A stretch of DNA of 64,000 nt from CAYFZO01 sp964347615 (lineage in GTDB: Bacteria; Pseudomonadota; Gammaproteobacteria; Poriferisulfidales; Oxydemutatoraceae), in the NCBI GenBank assembly GCA_964347615.1, contig CAYFZO010000008.1:1-64000 (forward strand), written 5' to 3'. Positions 8,975 to 16,899 of the stretch are shown one piece after another. Under the pieces are notes generated by a model, which was not told where the DNA came from, searched no databases, and saw only the letters and a program-made list of their open reading frames with translations. The translations under genes were made by a program, and so were the position numbers. Numbering within the stretch: position 1 is the stretch's first letter; each line of letters opens with the position of its first letter.

Positions 8975-10450
8975 ATGCTAAATGACGAAATTAAAACTTA
9001 TCTTGAAAATTTAGACCGAGAGAAAAAAGCTCTCGCGTCTTGTCATGATGAGTATGTTATTACCAACAAAATAAAAAACATTTTGGAAAAAGACACAAAT
9101 TATGAACCTACCATTGAGGATAATGCCGAGCGAATGGCTCTTTATTTTTGGGAAGCATACCCAAACGACTGGGGAACTTATCCCGGCCCGATGTCTACTT
9201 TGCTAAATCGACAAAGACAAATGGTTGAATATCCGGATGTTGAAGAAGTGAACGAGGAAACATTAAAGTGTTGGGCAAAAAGAGCTAAAGAGAGCAGGAA
9301 TCCAATTTTGTCGTCAAGATATGAAAAAGCCATTCTTCTACTCGCCGAATATTATGCAAACGAAAAAGACGAAAGTAATTTAATGCGTGTTTTAGATGTC
9401 TTGGAAAAATCTCTAAAAATGAATAACCACATAAACTTGGACGCGTTATTGAAAGTTCACGCATACGAAAAAATATACAAGATATATCAGAAATACGGGG
9501 ACAAAGGTTTTTCAAAGGCAAAAGCCGCCAGCGAAAGGGTTTTGCAGGAAATGAGGCAACTGGACTTGGATTGGGATAAATCCCCCAAAGCAATTCTCGT
9601 ACCAACGGAAATTGAACAAAAAGATATTGATGCAATTTTTGGCGATAAAGAGCAAAATGAATTAGAGGTGATTCTTACTAATATAGCAATTCGTTTTTTA
9701 CCGAAAAAAGAAGTGCTAGAAGAGCAATTGAAAGATATTTCCGGAAAATACCCGATACAGCTTTTATTTAAGACGCAAATTATTTCCGATGACCGAATGC
9801 TGATAGCCGAGCTTTCCACGTTTGAAGAAGATTATGACAACTATTTGTGGCGTTACGTTTTGCAGTATATTCGATTCATCTCGCCCTTTCTTGCGCGAGC
9901 AATCGATGAATTGAAAAATCGAATTTCTGAACAGAACATTACGGAATATTTTAGAAATTCAATGCTTTTTAAAAATGGAAACAAGGAACATTTAGAGAAG
10001 GCAATTTCGATGTACCGGGAGAATGATTATCTCACTTTCTCCCACTTGTCCATCCCGTTGATTGAAAAGGCAATCAGAGAGTTGGTAAAAAGTCGCGAGG
10101 GCAATGTTTATAGGACAAATTCATCTGACCATCTTACGCTTGGCCCATTATTGAAAGGGCAAGGGAATATCATTGAAAAAGTTTTTTCAGAAATGGGCCA
10201 AAGCATGGTTTTTTATTTCCGGTTGGTTCTTATAGAACAATTGGGAATGAACTTAAGGAACGATTTTGCACACGCTTTGGGCAGAAAGAAATTTTCGACA
10301 AGAGATGTATCAGACCAACTTTTTCACATTATGATATGCTTAGTGCTTGTAAAAAAGCAGGAAGAAAATAATAGCGGCGCATCAGCTAACGCTGGTACAA
10401 ATCTCGTCGGCGTCCAAAGCGAGGGGCGTAGCCCCGAGCGTGGCGACTAA
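8975..10450 (+). CDS. DUF4209 / HEPN-like protein, internally deleted copy 2
   Basis: 491 aa paralogue of the gene at 6881. It is collinear except for one clean in-frame loss of about 104 residues. After SSRY (near residue 113) it jumps straight to EKAILLLAEYY, where copy 1 has a long helical insert (ADLVVD ... WWA). The C-terminal DUF4209 region is kept, with LRNDFAH (R428, H433). The ribosome-binding site is weaker than in copy 1 (AAGGCG in place of AAGGAG). A short C-terminal tail (NSGASANAGTNLVG and beyond) is read from the duplicated 3' flank because the original stop codon is gone. The frame is intact, so it may be expressed. Function as for copy 1. Confidence 0.6.
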   Translation: MLNDEIKTYLENLDREKKALASCHDEYVITNKIKNILEKDTNYEPTIEDNAERMALYFWEAYPNDWGTYPGPMSTLLNRQRQMVEYPDVEEVNEETLKCWAKRAKESRNPILSSRYEKAILLLAEYYANEKDESNLMRVLDVLEKSLKMNNHINLDALLKVHAYEKIYKIYQKYGDKGFSKAKAASERVLQEMRQLDLDWDKSPKAILVPTEIEQKDIDAIFGDKEQNELEVILTNIAIRFLPKKEVLEEQLKDISGKYPIQLLFKTQIISDDRMLIAELSTFEEDYDNYLWRYVLQYIRFISPFLARAIDELKNRISEQNITEYFRNSMLFKNGNKEHLEKAISMYRENDYLTFSHLSIPLIEKAIRELVKSREGNVYRTNSSDHLTLGPLLKGQGNIIEKVFSEMGQSMVFYFRLVLIEQLGMNLRNDFAHALGRKKFSTRDVSDQLFHIMICLVLVKKQEENNSGASANAGTNLVGVQSEGRSPERGD

Positions 10451-10454
10451 TTCA

Positions 10455-10562
10455 ATATGATGGTGTTTTTTGGACGAAGTTCGAATTTTTTACACTCTCT
10501 TTTGTGGGGATGTCTGAAATTTTGTGTTTCGCTCAAGAGCCTTATGATAGCCATTTACTATA
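10455..10562 (+). mobile_element. Abutting IS256-like right end and left end
   Basis: The stretch GTTCGAATTTTTTACACTCT (10479-10500), also found after copy 3, looks like an IS256-type right end. It is followed at once by a second left-end sequence (GGGGATGTCTGAAATTTTGT from 10506) that matches 8760-8780. So the right end of cassette 2 abuts another left end, as expected for tandem insertion. Confidence 0.45.
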
Positions 10563-10765
10563 TTGCGTTACATTCTCCACCGGTGCTGGCTTTGAGTTCC
10601 TCAATGGAGTATCTTGGACATCTTGGAGCCGGCGTATGATTTTGTCTCATGGCTGCTGGCCCCATGCAAGCCCTATTATTTCGGCGTCTGGTCAGGTATG
10701 CGCTTTTGCCAGCATCCTTGGGCTATATGTGAGTCTGATATTCTTGCAAGTTTCGAGGCAGATAC
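10563..10765 (+). repeat. Direct repeat upstream of KAP gene (copy A), with IS481-like right-end remnant
   Basis: About 200 bp nearly identical to 19859-20062. It contains a decayed right end of the IS481-like element (GCTGGCTTTGAGTTCCTC ... TTGTCTCATG), then a leader that precedes the KAP start codon in both places. Copy A leads into a truncated KAP gene, the other into an intact one. The two copies bracket DUF4209 copy 3 and the vsr-dcm module. Confidence 0.7.
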
Positions 10766-10927
10766 ATGGGCGGCAAACCACAGTCAGAAGAGAAAAATGC
10801 AATGGATAAGTCCTTGCGTTCCGACCAGCCTATTTGCTCTGGCAAAGAGGATTTACTTACGCGCGACCACCTTGCTAAGGCCATCGGTGAGTGTATCTTG
10901 GCTACGAGAAAACCTGAATCTATAGCC
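10766..10927 (+). pseudogene. KAP NTPase N-terminal fragment, interrupted by IS remnant
   Basis: 54 codons (MGGKPQSEEKNAMDKSL ... ILATRKPESIA) match the first residues of the intact KAP NTPase at 20063 (MGGKPQSEKENVMNKSL ... ILATNTPESIT). The match stops just before the Walker A motif, where IS481-like sequence begins. It has no ATPase core and is dead. Confidence 0.8.
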
Positions 10928-11194
10928 CTCAATCCAATGGCGGTGCCGAGCGGGTCAATCGAACCATGTGTGAGGAGTTCTACATTCGGTACCAAGGCGG
11001 GGCGAATTTGGCTCCGGTCAGTCAAGGGCTGGCCGAATACCAGCACCAATACAATCACTTCCGCCCGCACCGGGCGCTGGCTTTGAGCACTCCGATGGAG
11101 TATCTTGAGCGCCTCGGAATGGCTGTTTGAAAGGGGGGTCTTTTGTCTCATATGTCCTGAACCCATACATTTGAGCACTCCAATGGAGTATAAT
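10928..11194 (+). mobile_element. 3' remnant of IS481-like element
   Basis: It encodes the last ~60 residues of the transposase, including the catalytic Glu region (ERVNRTMCEEFY) and EYQHQYNHFRPHRALAL, ending MEYLERLGMAV. It keeps the intact C-terminus that the longer copy at 29591 has lost. The right inverted repeat ends at 11169 (GAACCCATACA). A further short scrap of element sequence (TTGAGCACTCCAATGGAGTA) follows to about 11190. Confidence 0.75.
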
Positions 11195-11323
11195 GCTTTT
11201 CCTGACCAATTCTTGACGGGTCAAGACCCGCTCAAGGTTTTTGCCAGCGACGGATTGTTCAACAACCTGAAAAAGGTGCTGGCGGTCGGTAATGTGCTAA
11301 AGGTGCAAAACTATGCTGAATAA
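11195..11323 (+). mobile_element. IS256-like transposase N-terminal fragment before DUF4209 copy 3
   Basis: It encodes FPDQFLTGQDPLKVFASDGL then FNNLKKVLAVGNVLK, parallel to the fragment before copy 2 and closer to canonical IS256-family transposase N-termini. Its frame stops at 11323, overlapping the DUF4209 start codon at 11313 in a different frame. No catalytic domain is present. Confidence 0.55.
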
Positions 11324-13063
11324 CGAAGTTAAAATTTATCTTGAAAATTTAGACCGAGAGCAAAAAGCTCTCGCGTCTTGTCACGGTGAGTATGTTATTA
11401 CCAACGAAATAAAAAACATTTTGAAAAAAGACATAAATTATGAACCGACCATTGAGGATATTGCCGAGCAAATGGCTTTTTATTTTTGGGATGCATACCC
11501 AAACGACTGGGGAACTTATTACGGCCCGCTGTCTAGTCGGCCAAACCAACAAGGACAAAGGGTTGAATATCCAGACATTAAAGAAGTGAACGAGGAAATA
11601 TTAAAGTATTGGGCGAAAAGATCTAAAGAGAGCAAGAATCCAATTTTGTCGTCAAGGTATGCCGATCTAGTTGTTGATTTTTCGCCAAAAGTCATAAATA
11701 AAGATGCCGATGTTGATTTGTTTCAGATAGTTATAGATTCAAACATTGCGATTTGCGAAAAATCGTTAGCCCATCCTTTGGATTGCGCGAAGAAAATTAA
11801 AAGAGCTTTAGTTCTAGCGATACAAATTAACAACCAAGAAAAAATCGCCAAAATAAAAGAGACAATAATTAATCTTGAGGAAAAAACGGGCTCGCGAGGC
11901 TTTGCTTTCAAGTTGCTCATTTTGGATTTTGGCACAGAAATTACGCTTGCGGAAACAAAAAAGACGGAATTGGTTAAAGCGTTGGAGGATAGATTAGAAA
12001 GAGTTAAAACAGATGTATGGTGGGTGGAAAAAGCCGTTCTTCTGCTCGCCGAATATTACGCAAACGAGAAAGACGAAGATAATTTAATGCGTGTTTTAGG
12101 TGTTTTGGAAAAATCCCTCAAAACAAACGACTGCACAAACTCGGACGCACCATAGAAAGCTGACATATACGAGAAAATACACGAGATATATCAGAAATAC
12201 AGAAAAAAAGTTTTCCAAAAGCAACAGACGCCAGCAAAAAGATTTTGCAAGAAATGGGGCAACTGGACTTGGATTGGAATACATCCCTCAAAGAAATTTC
12301 CATACCAACGGAAATTAAAAAAAAAGATATTGATGATTTTTTGAAAGCAATTTTTGGCGATAAAGGGCAAAGTGAATTGGAGGTGATTATTGCTAGAATA
12401 GCAATCTGTTTTTTACCGAAAAAAGAAGTGGTAGAGAAGCGATTTGAAGATATTTCCGGAAAATACCCGATACAGTTTTTATTTCCGACGAAAATTATTT
12501 CCGATGACCGAATGCCGATAGCCAAACTTTCCACGCTTGAAGACCATTTGCAGCGTTACGTTTTGCAGTATATTCGATTCATCTCGCCCTTTTTTGCGCG
12601 GGCGAGCGATGAATTGAAAAAGCGAATTTCTAAACAAAATATTACGGAATATTTTAGAAATTCAATGCTTTTTAAAAATGAAAACAAGGAATATTTAGAG
12701 CGGGCAATTTCGGCATACTGGGATAATGATTATCTCGTTTCCTCCCACTTATTCATCCCGTTGATTGAAAGTGCAATCAGAGAATTGGTGAAAAATTGCG
12801 GCGGTACTGTTTTTAAGCCAAATAAGCTTGGTGGATATGACCGTCTTACGCTTAGCAAATTATTGAAAGCTTTTTCAGAAGTGGACCAAAACATGGCTTT
12901 CTATTTCCGAGTGATTCTTACGGGACAATTTGGAAAGAACTTGAGGAACGATTTTGCACATGGTTTTGGCAAAGAGAAATTTTTTACAAGAGATGTGTCA
13001 GACCCACTTTTTCATGTTATGACATGCTTATCGCTTGTGAAACAGCAGGAAGAAAATAAATAG
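11313..13063 (+). pseudogene. DUF4209 / HEPN-like protein, copy 3, broken by stop codon and frameshift
   Basis: Third paralogue, collinear with copy 1 including the segment missing from copy 2. The first part (11313-12155, 280 aa) ends at a premature TAG where copies 1 and 2 read Leu-Leu (SDALLK). A 1-nt deletion near 12210 then shifts the frame. The remainder stays open from about 12245 to 13063 (272 aa, from MGQLDLDWN) and retains the C-terminal DUF4209 region with LRNDFAHG. Two separate lesions make this a pseudogene, unless the 3' part is translated on its own as a short HEPN-like protein. The ribosome-binding site is also decayed. Confidence 0.75.
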
Positions 13064-13190
13064 CGGCGCATCAGCTAGCGCCGGCACAAATTCCGCCGGT
13101 GTCCAAAGCGAGGGGCGTGGCCCCGAACGAGGCGACTAATTCAATATGGTGGTGTTTTTTGGACGAAGTTCGAATTTTTTACACTCTCTC
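13064..13190 (+). mobile_element. Right flank and IS256-like right end after DUF4209 copy 3
   Basis: Nearly identical to 10370-10500. It contains a small hairpin (GGGGCGTGGCCCC) and ends GTTCGAATTTTTTACACTCT at about 13165-13190, directly against the vsr stop codon. Confidence 0.5.
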
Positions 13191-13682
13191 TCAAAGTTCT
13201 CTTAGGTATTTTCTTCTTTTCTCAGCGATTTTTAACATTTGCCTTTTTTCCGGCAATGCATAATCCAATTTCTTCCCCAGCAGGAAGCGCGAGATCTTGC
13301 CGGCTACTTTGTGCGGATCCTTCATCAACTCGCATTCCCACACGACGTAAGGTCGCCAGCCCATCTTTTTTATATCTTTAATGTTTTGTCTGTCACGTTC
13401 CCTGTTTCTCAACAGCTTTTTCTTCCAGTGAGAGGCATTGCTTGAAGGCAACGACGCGTTTTTGCAATTCTCGTGCATGTGCCAAAAGCAACCATGTATG
13501 AATATCGCCGCGCTATATTTTTTCAGGGTGATATCCGGGCTTCCGGGCAAGTGCCTTGAATTAATCCTGAATCTAAATCCCATTCGATGAAGCATACTCC
13601 TCATAAGCACTTCGGGTCTCGAATGCGTGGCTCTGACCTCGCTCATGATTCTTGAGCGTTGTTCGGGGGTTATGCGGTCCAT
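13191..13682 (-). CDS. vsr: Very short patch repair endonuclease
   Basis: 163 aa. Vsr nicks 5' of the T in T:G mismatches made when 5-methylcytosine deaminates, and starts short-patch repair. Family marks are present: MDRITPEQRSRIMSEVR at the start, PGSPDI (catalytic Asp of the PD-(D/E)XK-like fold), FIHGCFWHMHEC-type Zn/His motif (FIHGCFWHMHENC near residue 85), and VVWECEL. It is divergent from the dcm-like gene, with 149 bp that must hold both promoters. This is the usual partner arrangement for a cytosine methyltransferase. Full length. Confidence 0.93.
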   Translation of the reverse strand: MDRITPEQRSRIMSEVRATHSRPEVLMRSMLHRMGFRFRINSRHLPGSPDITLKKYSAAIFIHGCFWHMHENCKNASLPSSNASHWKKKLLRNRERDRQNIKDIKKMGWRPYVVWECELMKDPHKVAGKISRFLLGKKLDYALPEKRQMLKIAEKRRKYLREL

Positions 13683-13831
13683 GGCTGGTGTGGGTTCAAG
13701 GCTGGTGGGTGGCTCGAGTAAGCGGCAAGTATATAGTGGCGAGAGACTGCCTTTGAGGGCCTGAGGGTTGGATTGTCTCGGATCTGTAGGTAAAATGCGG
13801 AAATTCCCTCAACCCTTGCCCTTACGGAAAA

Positions 13832-15538
13832 ATGCGTAAAAGACTTCGTGTATTCGACTTGTTCTGCGGAGCGGGCGGGTTCTCTGAGGGGTTTCGTCAG
13901 GCGGGTTTTGAAATCGTAGGCGGGCTGGATAAATGGCCGCCTGCGGTGAAGACCTACAATCACAACTTCGGAGAGGGGATGGCCGAAGTGCAGGATATAG
14001 ATGCCATCCCGCCCGACGAAATAGACCAGCGGATACCAGACACCGAAGTTCTTATCGGGGGGCCGCCCTGCGTACATTTTTCCAATTCTAACCGCTGCGG
14101 AAGGCACGATAGGCTGCCTGAGGGGGCGGCATTGATTAACGCTTTCCTGCGCATAGTTGCGGTCAAGAAGCATAAACATCGTTCCGTGCTGAAAGCTTGG
14201 TTTATGGAAAACGTGCCTAATGCAAATAAGGGATTGGAAGACTCTTATACGTTTGCCGACTTGAAATTGAGCGGATGGGCGAACAGGAATGGTCACAGAT
14301 CCGAGGATGAAGCCATTAGCTTGCACGATAAAAAACAAAAGCTGAATGCTGCGGACTACGGAGTACCGCAAAACAGATTGCGCCTTGTCTTGGGCGAGCT
14401 CATTAAGCAGAGGAAAACGGCTTCTTTTCGCTTGGAAAAATCGGATACAGCAAAGACGGTCGGAGACATGCTGGACGACTTTCCAAAACCAAATGGCCGA
14501 AAGCAGCAGAGAGTGATTGATCCGAATTACCCGGACATTGAGCGCTTTACTTCTGAGATCAGCGATCATTTCTATGACACGGGCATTCACGAAGTATTTT
14601 GGCACGAGGCACGTAGGCTGAAGCAAGAACACCCTTACATGGGAAAGATGTCGTTTCCGGAAAATCGGTATAGGCCGAGCCGCACGGTGATGGCTACCCT
14701 TACTGCCGCATCTCGTGAAAGCTTGATTTATAAGTGCGAGGGAAGTCGGCAAGGCAATGGCCAATACAGGATGCCAACGGCACGAGAGAGAGCCGTACTG
14801 ATGGGTTATCCGTTGCATTATCAATTTTCCGGTACGGAAGGAGTAAAGGTGAAGCAAATAGGCAACTCGATATGTCCTCCTCTGGCTTATGTCATAGCAA
14901 ATGCCGTTCGAAAACATCTAGGGTTAAGGAAGTTACGGAAAAAACGCTTCGATGAAGAATTGCCGGACATACTTGATAACCTGAATCGCCGAGCAAAAAG
15001 GGATTTTAACGGAATGATGCCGCGTAAAAAGCCTGGGGTGAAATTCAGGGGACATCCGTTTAAGTTGCGCAATATGACGGTTGAGCTGACGAACTATTCC
15101 TTGGCTAATGGTGCGACAAAGGTACTTCAAGAGCCTACCTGGGCGGTATTCGCAACATACGGCACCGGACGAGGTTTCCGTGTTGAGAAACTAAATGGTC
15201 ACACTTTGCGTCGGTTGGACAAATGGATGCTCAACGAGAGGTTATTTCCTGTGAAGTGCACTTTTCGAGATGATGTGATTGCCTTGATTGACCAGATACC
15301 CTCTTCAAAAGAGTGGCAACAGATATACGAGAGAAATGAATTTCGAGAATGCGGGCTGCACCCGCGTGTATTCATAGACGAGGTTAGGCGAATAGTCGAT
15401 CGGGCCGTTAGCGGCTTGAATGGTGCGAGGCCTGAAGAGCCTGCAATATTTGCATTTAAGGATTCAGTCCCGATGGAACAAATATTGTCCACCTATTTAC
15501 TACTGTCCGCAGTTAAGCAAACGAGGAGAAGAAAATGA
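13832..15538 (+). CDS. DNA (cytosine-5) methyltransferase with C-terminal extension
   Basis: 568 aa. Transfers methyl from SAM to cytosine C5. Motifs run in order: I DLFCGAGGFSEGF (residues ~9-21), IV GGPPCVHFS with catalytic C80, VI MENVP (~128), VIII QNRLRLV (~185), and X GNSICPPLA (~346). The first ~370 residues are a complete enzyme. The last ~200 residues are a separate Lys/Arg-rich domain I do not recognise, possibly for target recognition or partner binding. Its stop codon overlaps the ParB-like start (ATGA), so it heads a four-gene operon with the ParB-like, SNF2 and DUF3883 genes. The likely role is self-protection in a restriction-type system. The recognition sequence is unknown. 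Confidence 0.93.
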   Translation: MRKRLRVFDLFCGAGGFSEGFRQAGFEIVGGLDKWPPAVKTYNHNFGEGMAEVQDIDAIPPDEIDQRIPDTEVLIGGPPCVHFSNSNRCGRHDRLPEGAALINAFLRIVAVKKHKHRSVLKAWFMENVPNANKGLEDSYTFADLKLSGWANRNGHRSEDEAISLHDKKQKLNAADYGVPQNRLRLVLGELIKQRKTASFRLEKSDTAKTVGDMLDDFPKPNGRKQQRVIDPNYPDIERFTSEISDHFYDTGIHEVFWHEARRLKQEHPYMGKMSFPENRYRPSRTVMATLTAASRESLIYKCEGSRQGNGQYRMPTARERAVLMGYPLHYQFSGTEGVKVKQIGNSICPPLAYVIANAVRKHLGLRKLRKKRFDEELPDILDNLNRRAKRDFNGMMPRKKPGVKFRGHPFKLRNMTVELTNYSLANGATKVLQEPTWAVFATYGTGRGFRVEKLNGHTLRRLDKWMLNERLFPVKCTFRDDVIALIDQIPSSKEWQQIYERNEFRECGLHPRVFIDEVRRIVDRAVSGLNGARPEEPAIFAFKDSVPMEQILSTYLLLSAVKQTRRRK

Positions 15539-16869
15539 CTGCACCAGCTAAAAATGTGGGGGAATTGACTATGCAGGTTATGAGGAGCGAGGAAAGAGTA
15601 GAACGAATCAAAGGGATTAAAGGAAAGAATGGATCCAAGAGTTCAATGTATGTTTATTACAAGGGCCAGCGTGAATCTCTGCCTGTCTATCGAATCCCAA
15701 TGGACGTGCTTATATACAACTCTCACAATGGAAGGATTGCAAGTCAGGTCAAAACCAGAGAGAAAGAAAGCGGTGCTGCGGATACGCCCGAGAGCCAGGA
15801 AATGCAGGAGGCGGTACATCGGTATTTGTGGGAATCATCGAAGCGTCGAAATAAGGCGACGAAGCAAAACCTTTTTGAGAGAGGGCAGTTAAAGCCGGGT
15901 ATCGTTACCGCTGATGGAATCGTTGTAGATGGTAACCGCCGTTTGATGTTATTGCGAGAGCTTGATCAAGAGCATCCTAACGGAAAGTATAGCTATTTTG
16001 AGGCGTCTATCCTTGATGACAAGCTTAGTGATAACCCGAAAGAAATCATACGGCTGGAAACCATCTTTCAGATGGGAGAAGACGAAAAAGTGGGTTATGG
16101 GGCAATCGAAAAATATTTGAAGTGCGAGGAAATGAGGCATATAAGGTTTAGTGTAAAAGAAATAGCGAATGCGATGAATGAATCTGAGGCAGACATCAAA
16201 GAATATCTTGAGATTATGGAACTCATGAATGAATATTTGGAATACTGCGGGCATGAGGGGTACTACACCTTACTTGAAGGTACGGAGGGGATTTTTGTTG
16301 ACTTAAGAGGTTATCTTGCCGGGTACCGCGGGAAGCAATCCTCACGAGTCAATTGGAACTACGACACCGAAGCTGATGTCTCAGATCTACAGAAAGTGTA
16401 TTTTGACTACATACGTGCGCAAGGTGCCGATGAAGAAAAAACATACCGCCATATTGGCCGAACAAGCAATAAGAAAAATAGCCTTTTCACCCGGGAGGAA
16501 ATATGGAAAGAATTCTTAAAGGAACACTGCGCCGAAGCTGATAAGGCTGTTCAAGAGGTTGATAAATTGAAGCAAGAAGAAGGATGGTCTCACCAAGAAT
16601 TTTATAAAGAGCAGAACAAAATTTACCAAGAGAATACCAACAAAAGTTTTATAGGGCGTGTTAAGAAGTTCAAGAACAAGCTGGATGAGATTAATGAGGG
16701 AGATGCTCCAGTTATACTTCTTCGGCGATCAAAAGACGCTTTGGACAAAGTCGATCCAGGCCAGGAAGGATTTTATGAAGAAGAGGCTAAACATCTGGTC
16801 AAAGAAATCAATAAAGCTTCTTGGAATTTGAAAAAGCAGCACGACAAGAAAGAAAAATCATCTCAATAG
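15535..16869 (+). CDS. ParB/Srx-fold domain protein in restriction-like operon
   Basis: 444 aa, soluble. The N-terminal region has a ParB-like core: GIVTADGIVVDGNRRLMLLR around residues 122-141, where the DGNRR motif matches the nucleotide-binding box of ParB/Srx proteins. A helical middle section, with a possible helix-turn-helix near residues 200-230 (VKEIANAMNESEADIKEYL), and a coiled-coil-like charged C-terminus follow. Proteins of this fold act as CTP- or ATP-dependent clamps, nucleases or regulators. The activity here is unknown. Start overlaps the dcm stop by 4 nt, and the SNF2 gene follows after 30 bp, so it is tightly tied to this system and not to chromosome partitioning. Confidence 0.7.
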   Translation: MTAPAKNVGELTMQVMRSEERVERIKGIKGKNGSKSSMYVYYKGQRESLPVYRIPMDVLIYNSHNGRIASQVKTREKESGAADTPESQEMQEAVHRYLWESSKRRNKATKQNLFERGQLKPGIVTADGIVVDGNRRLMLLRELDQEHPNGKYSYFEASILDDKLSDNPKEIIRLETIFQMGEDEKVGYGAIEKYLKCEEMRHIRFSVKEIANAMNESEADIKEYLEIMELMNEYLEYCGHEGYYTLLEGTEGIFVDLRGYLAGYRGKQSSRVNWNYDTEADVSDLQKVYFDYIRAQGADEEKTYRHIGRTSNKKNSLFTREEIWKEFLKEHCAEADKAVQEVDKLKQEEGWSHQEFYKEQNKIYQENTNKSFIGRVKKFKNKLDEINEGDAPVILLRRSKDALDKVDPGQEGFYEEEAKHLVKEINKASWNLKKQHDKKEKSSQ

Positions 16870-16899
16870 ATGTTAGTCGTAGGCTTATGAGGATTTGCT

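Noticed and set aside
15535..16869. Chromosome or plasmid partitioning role for the ParB-like protein with the ParA-like gene at 2653
   Set aside because: The genes are 12 kb apart, differ in base composition, and the ParB-like gene is embedded in the dcm operon.
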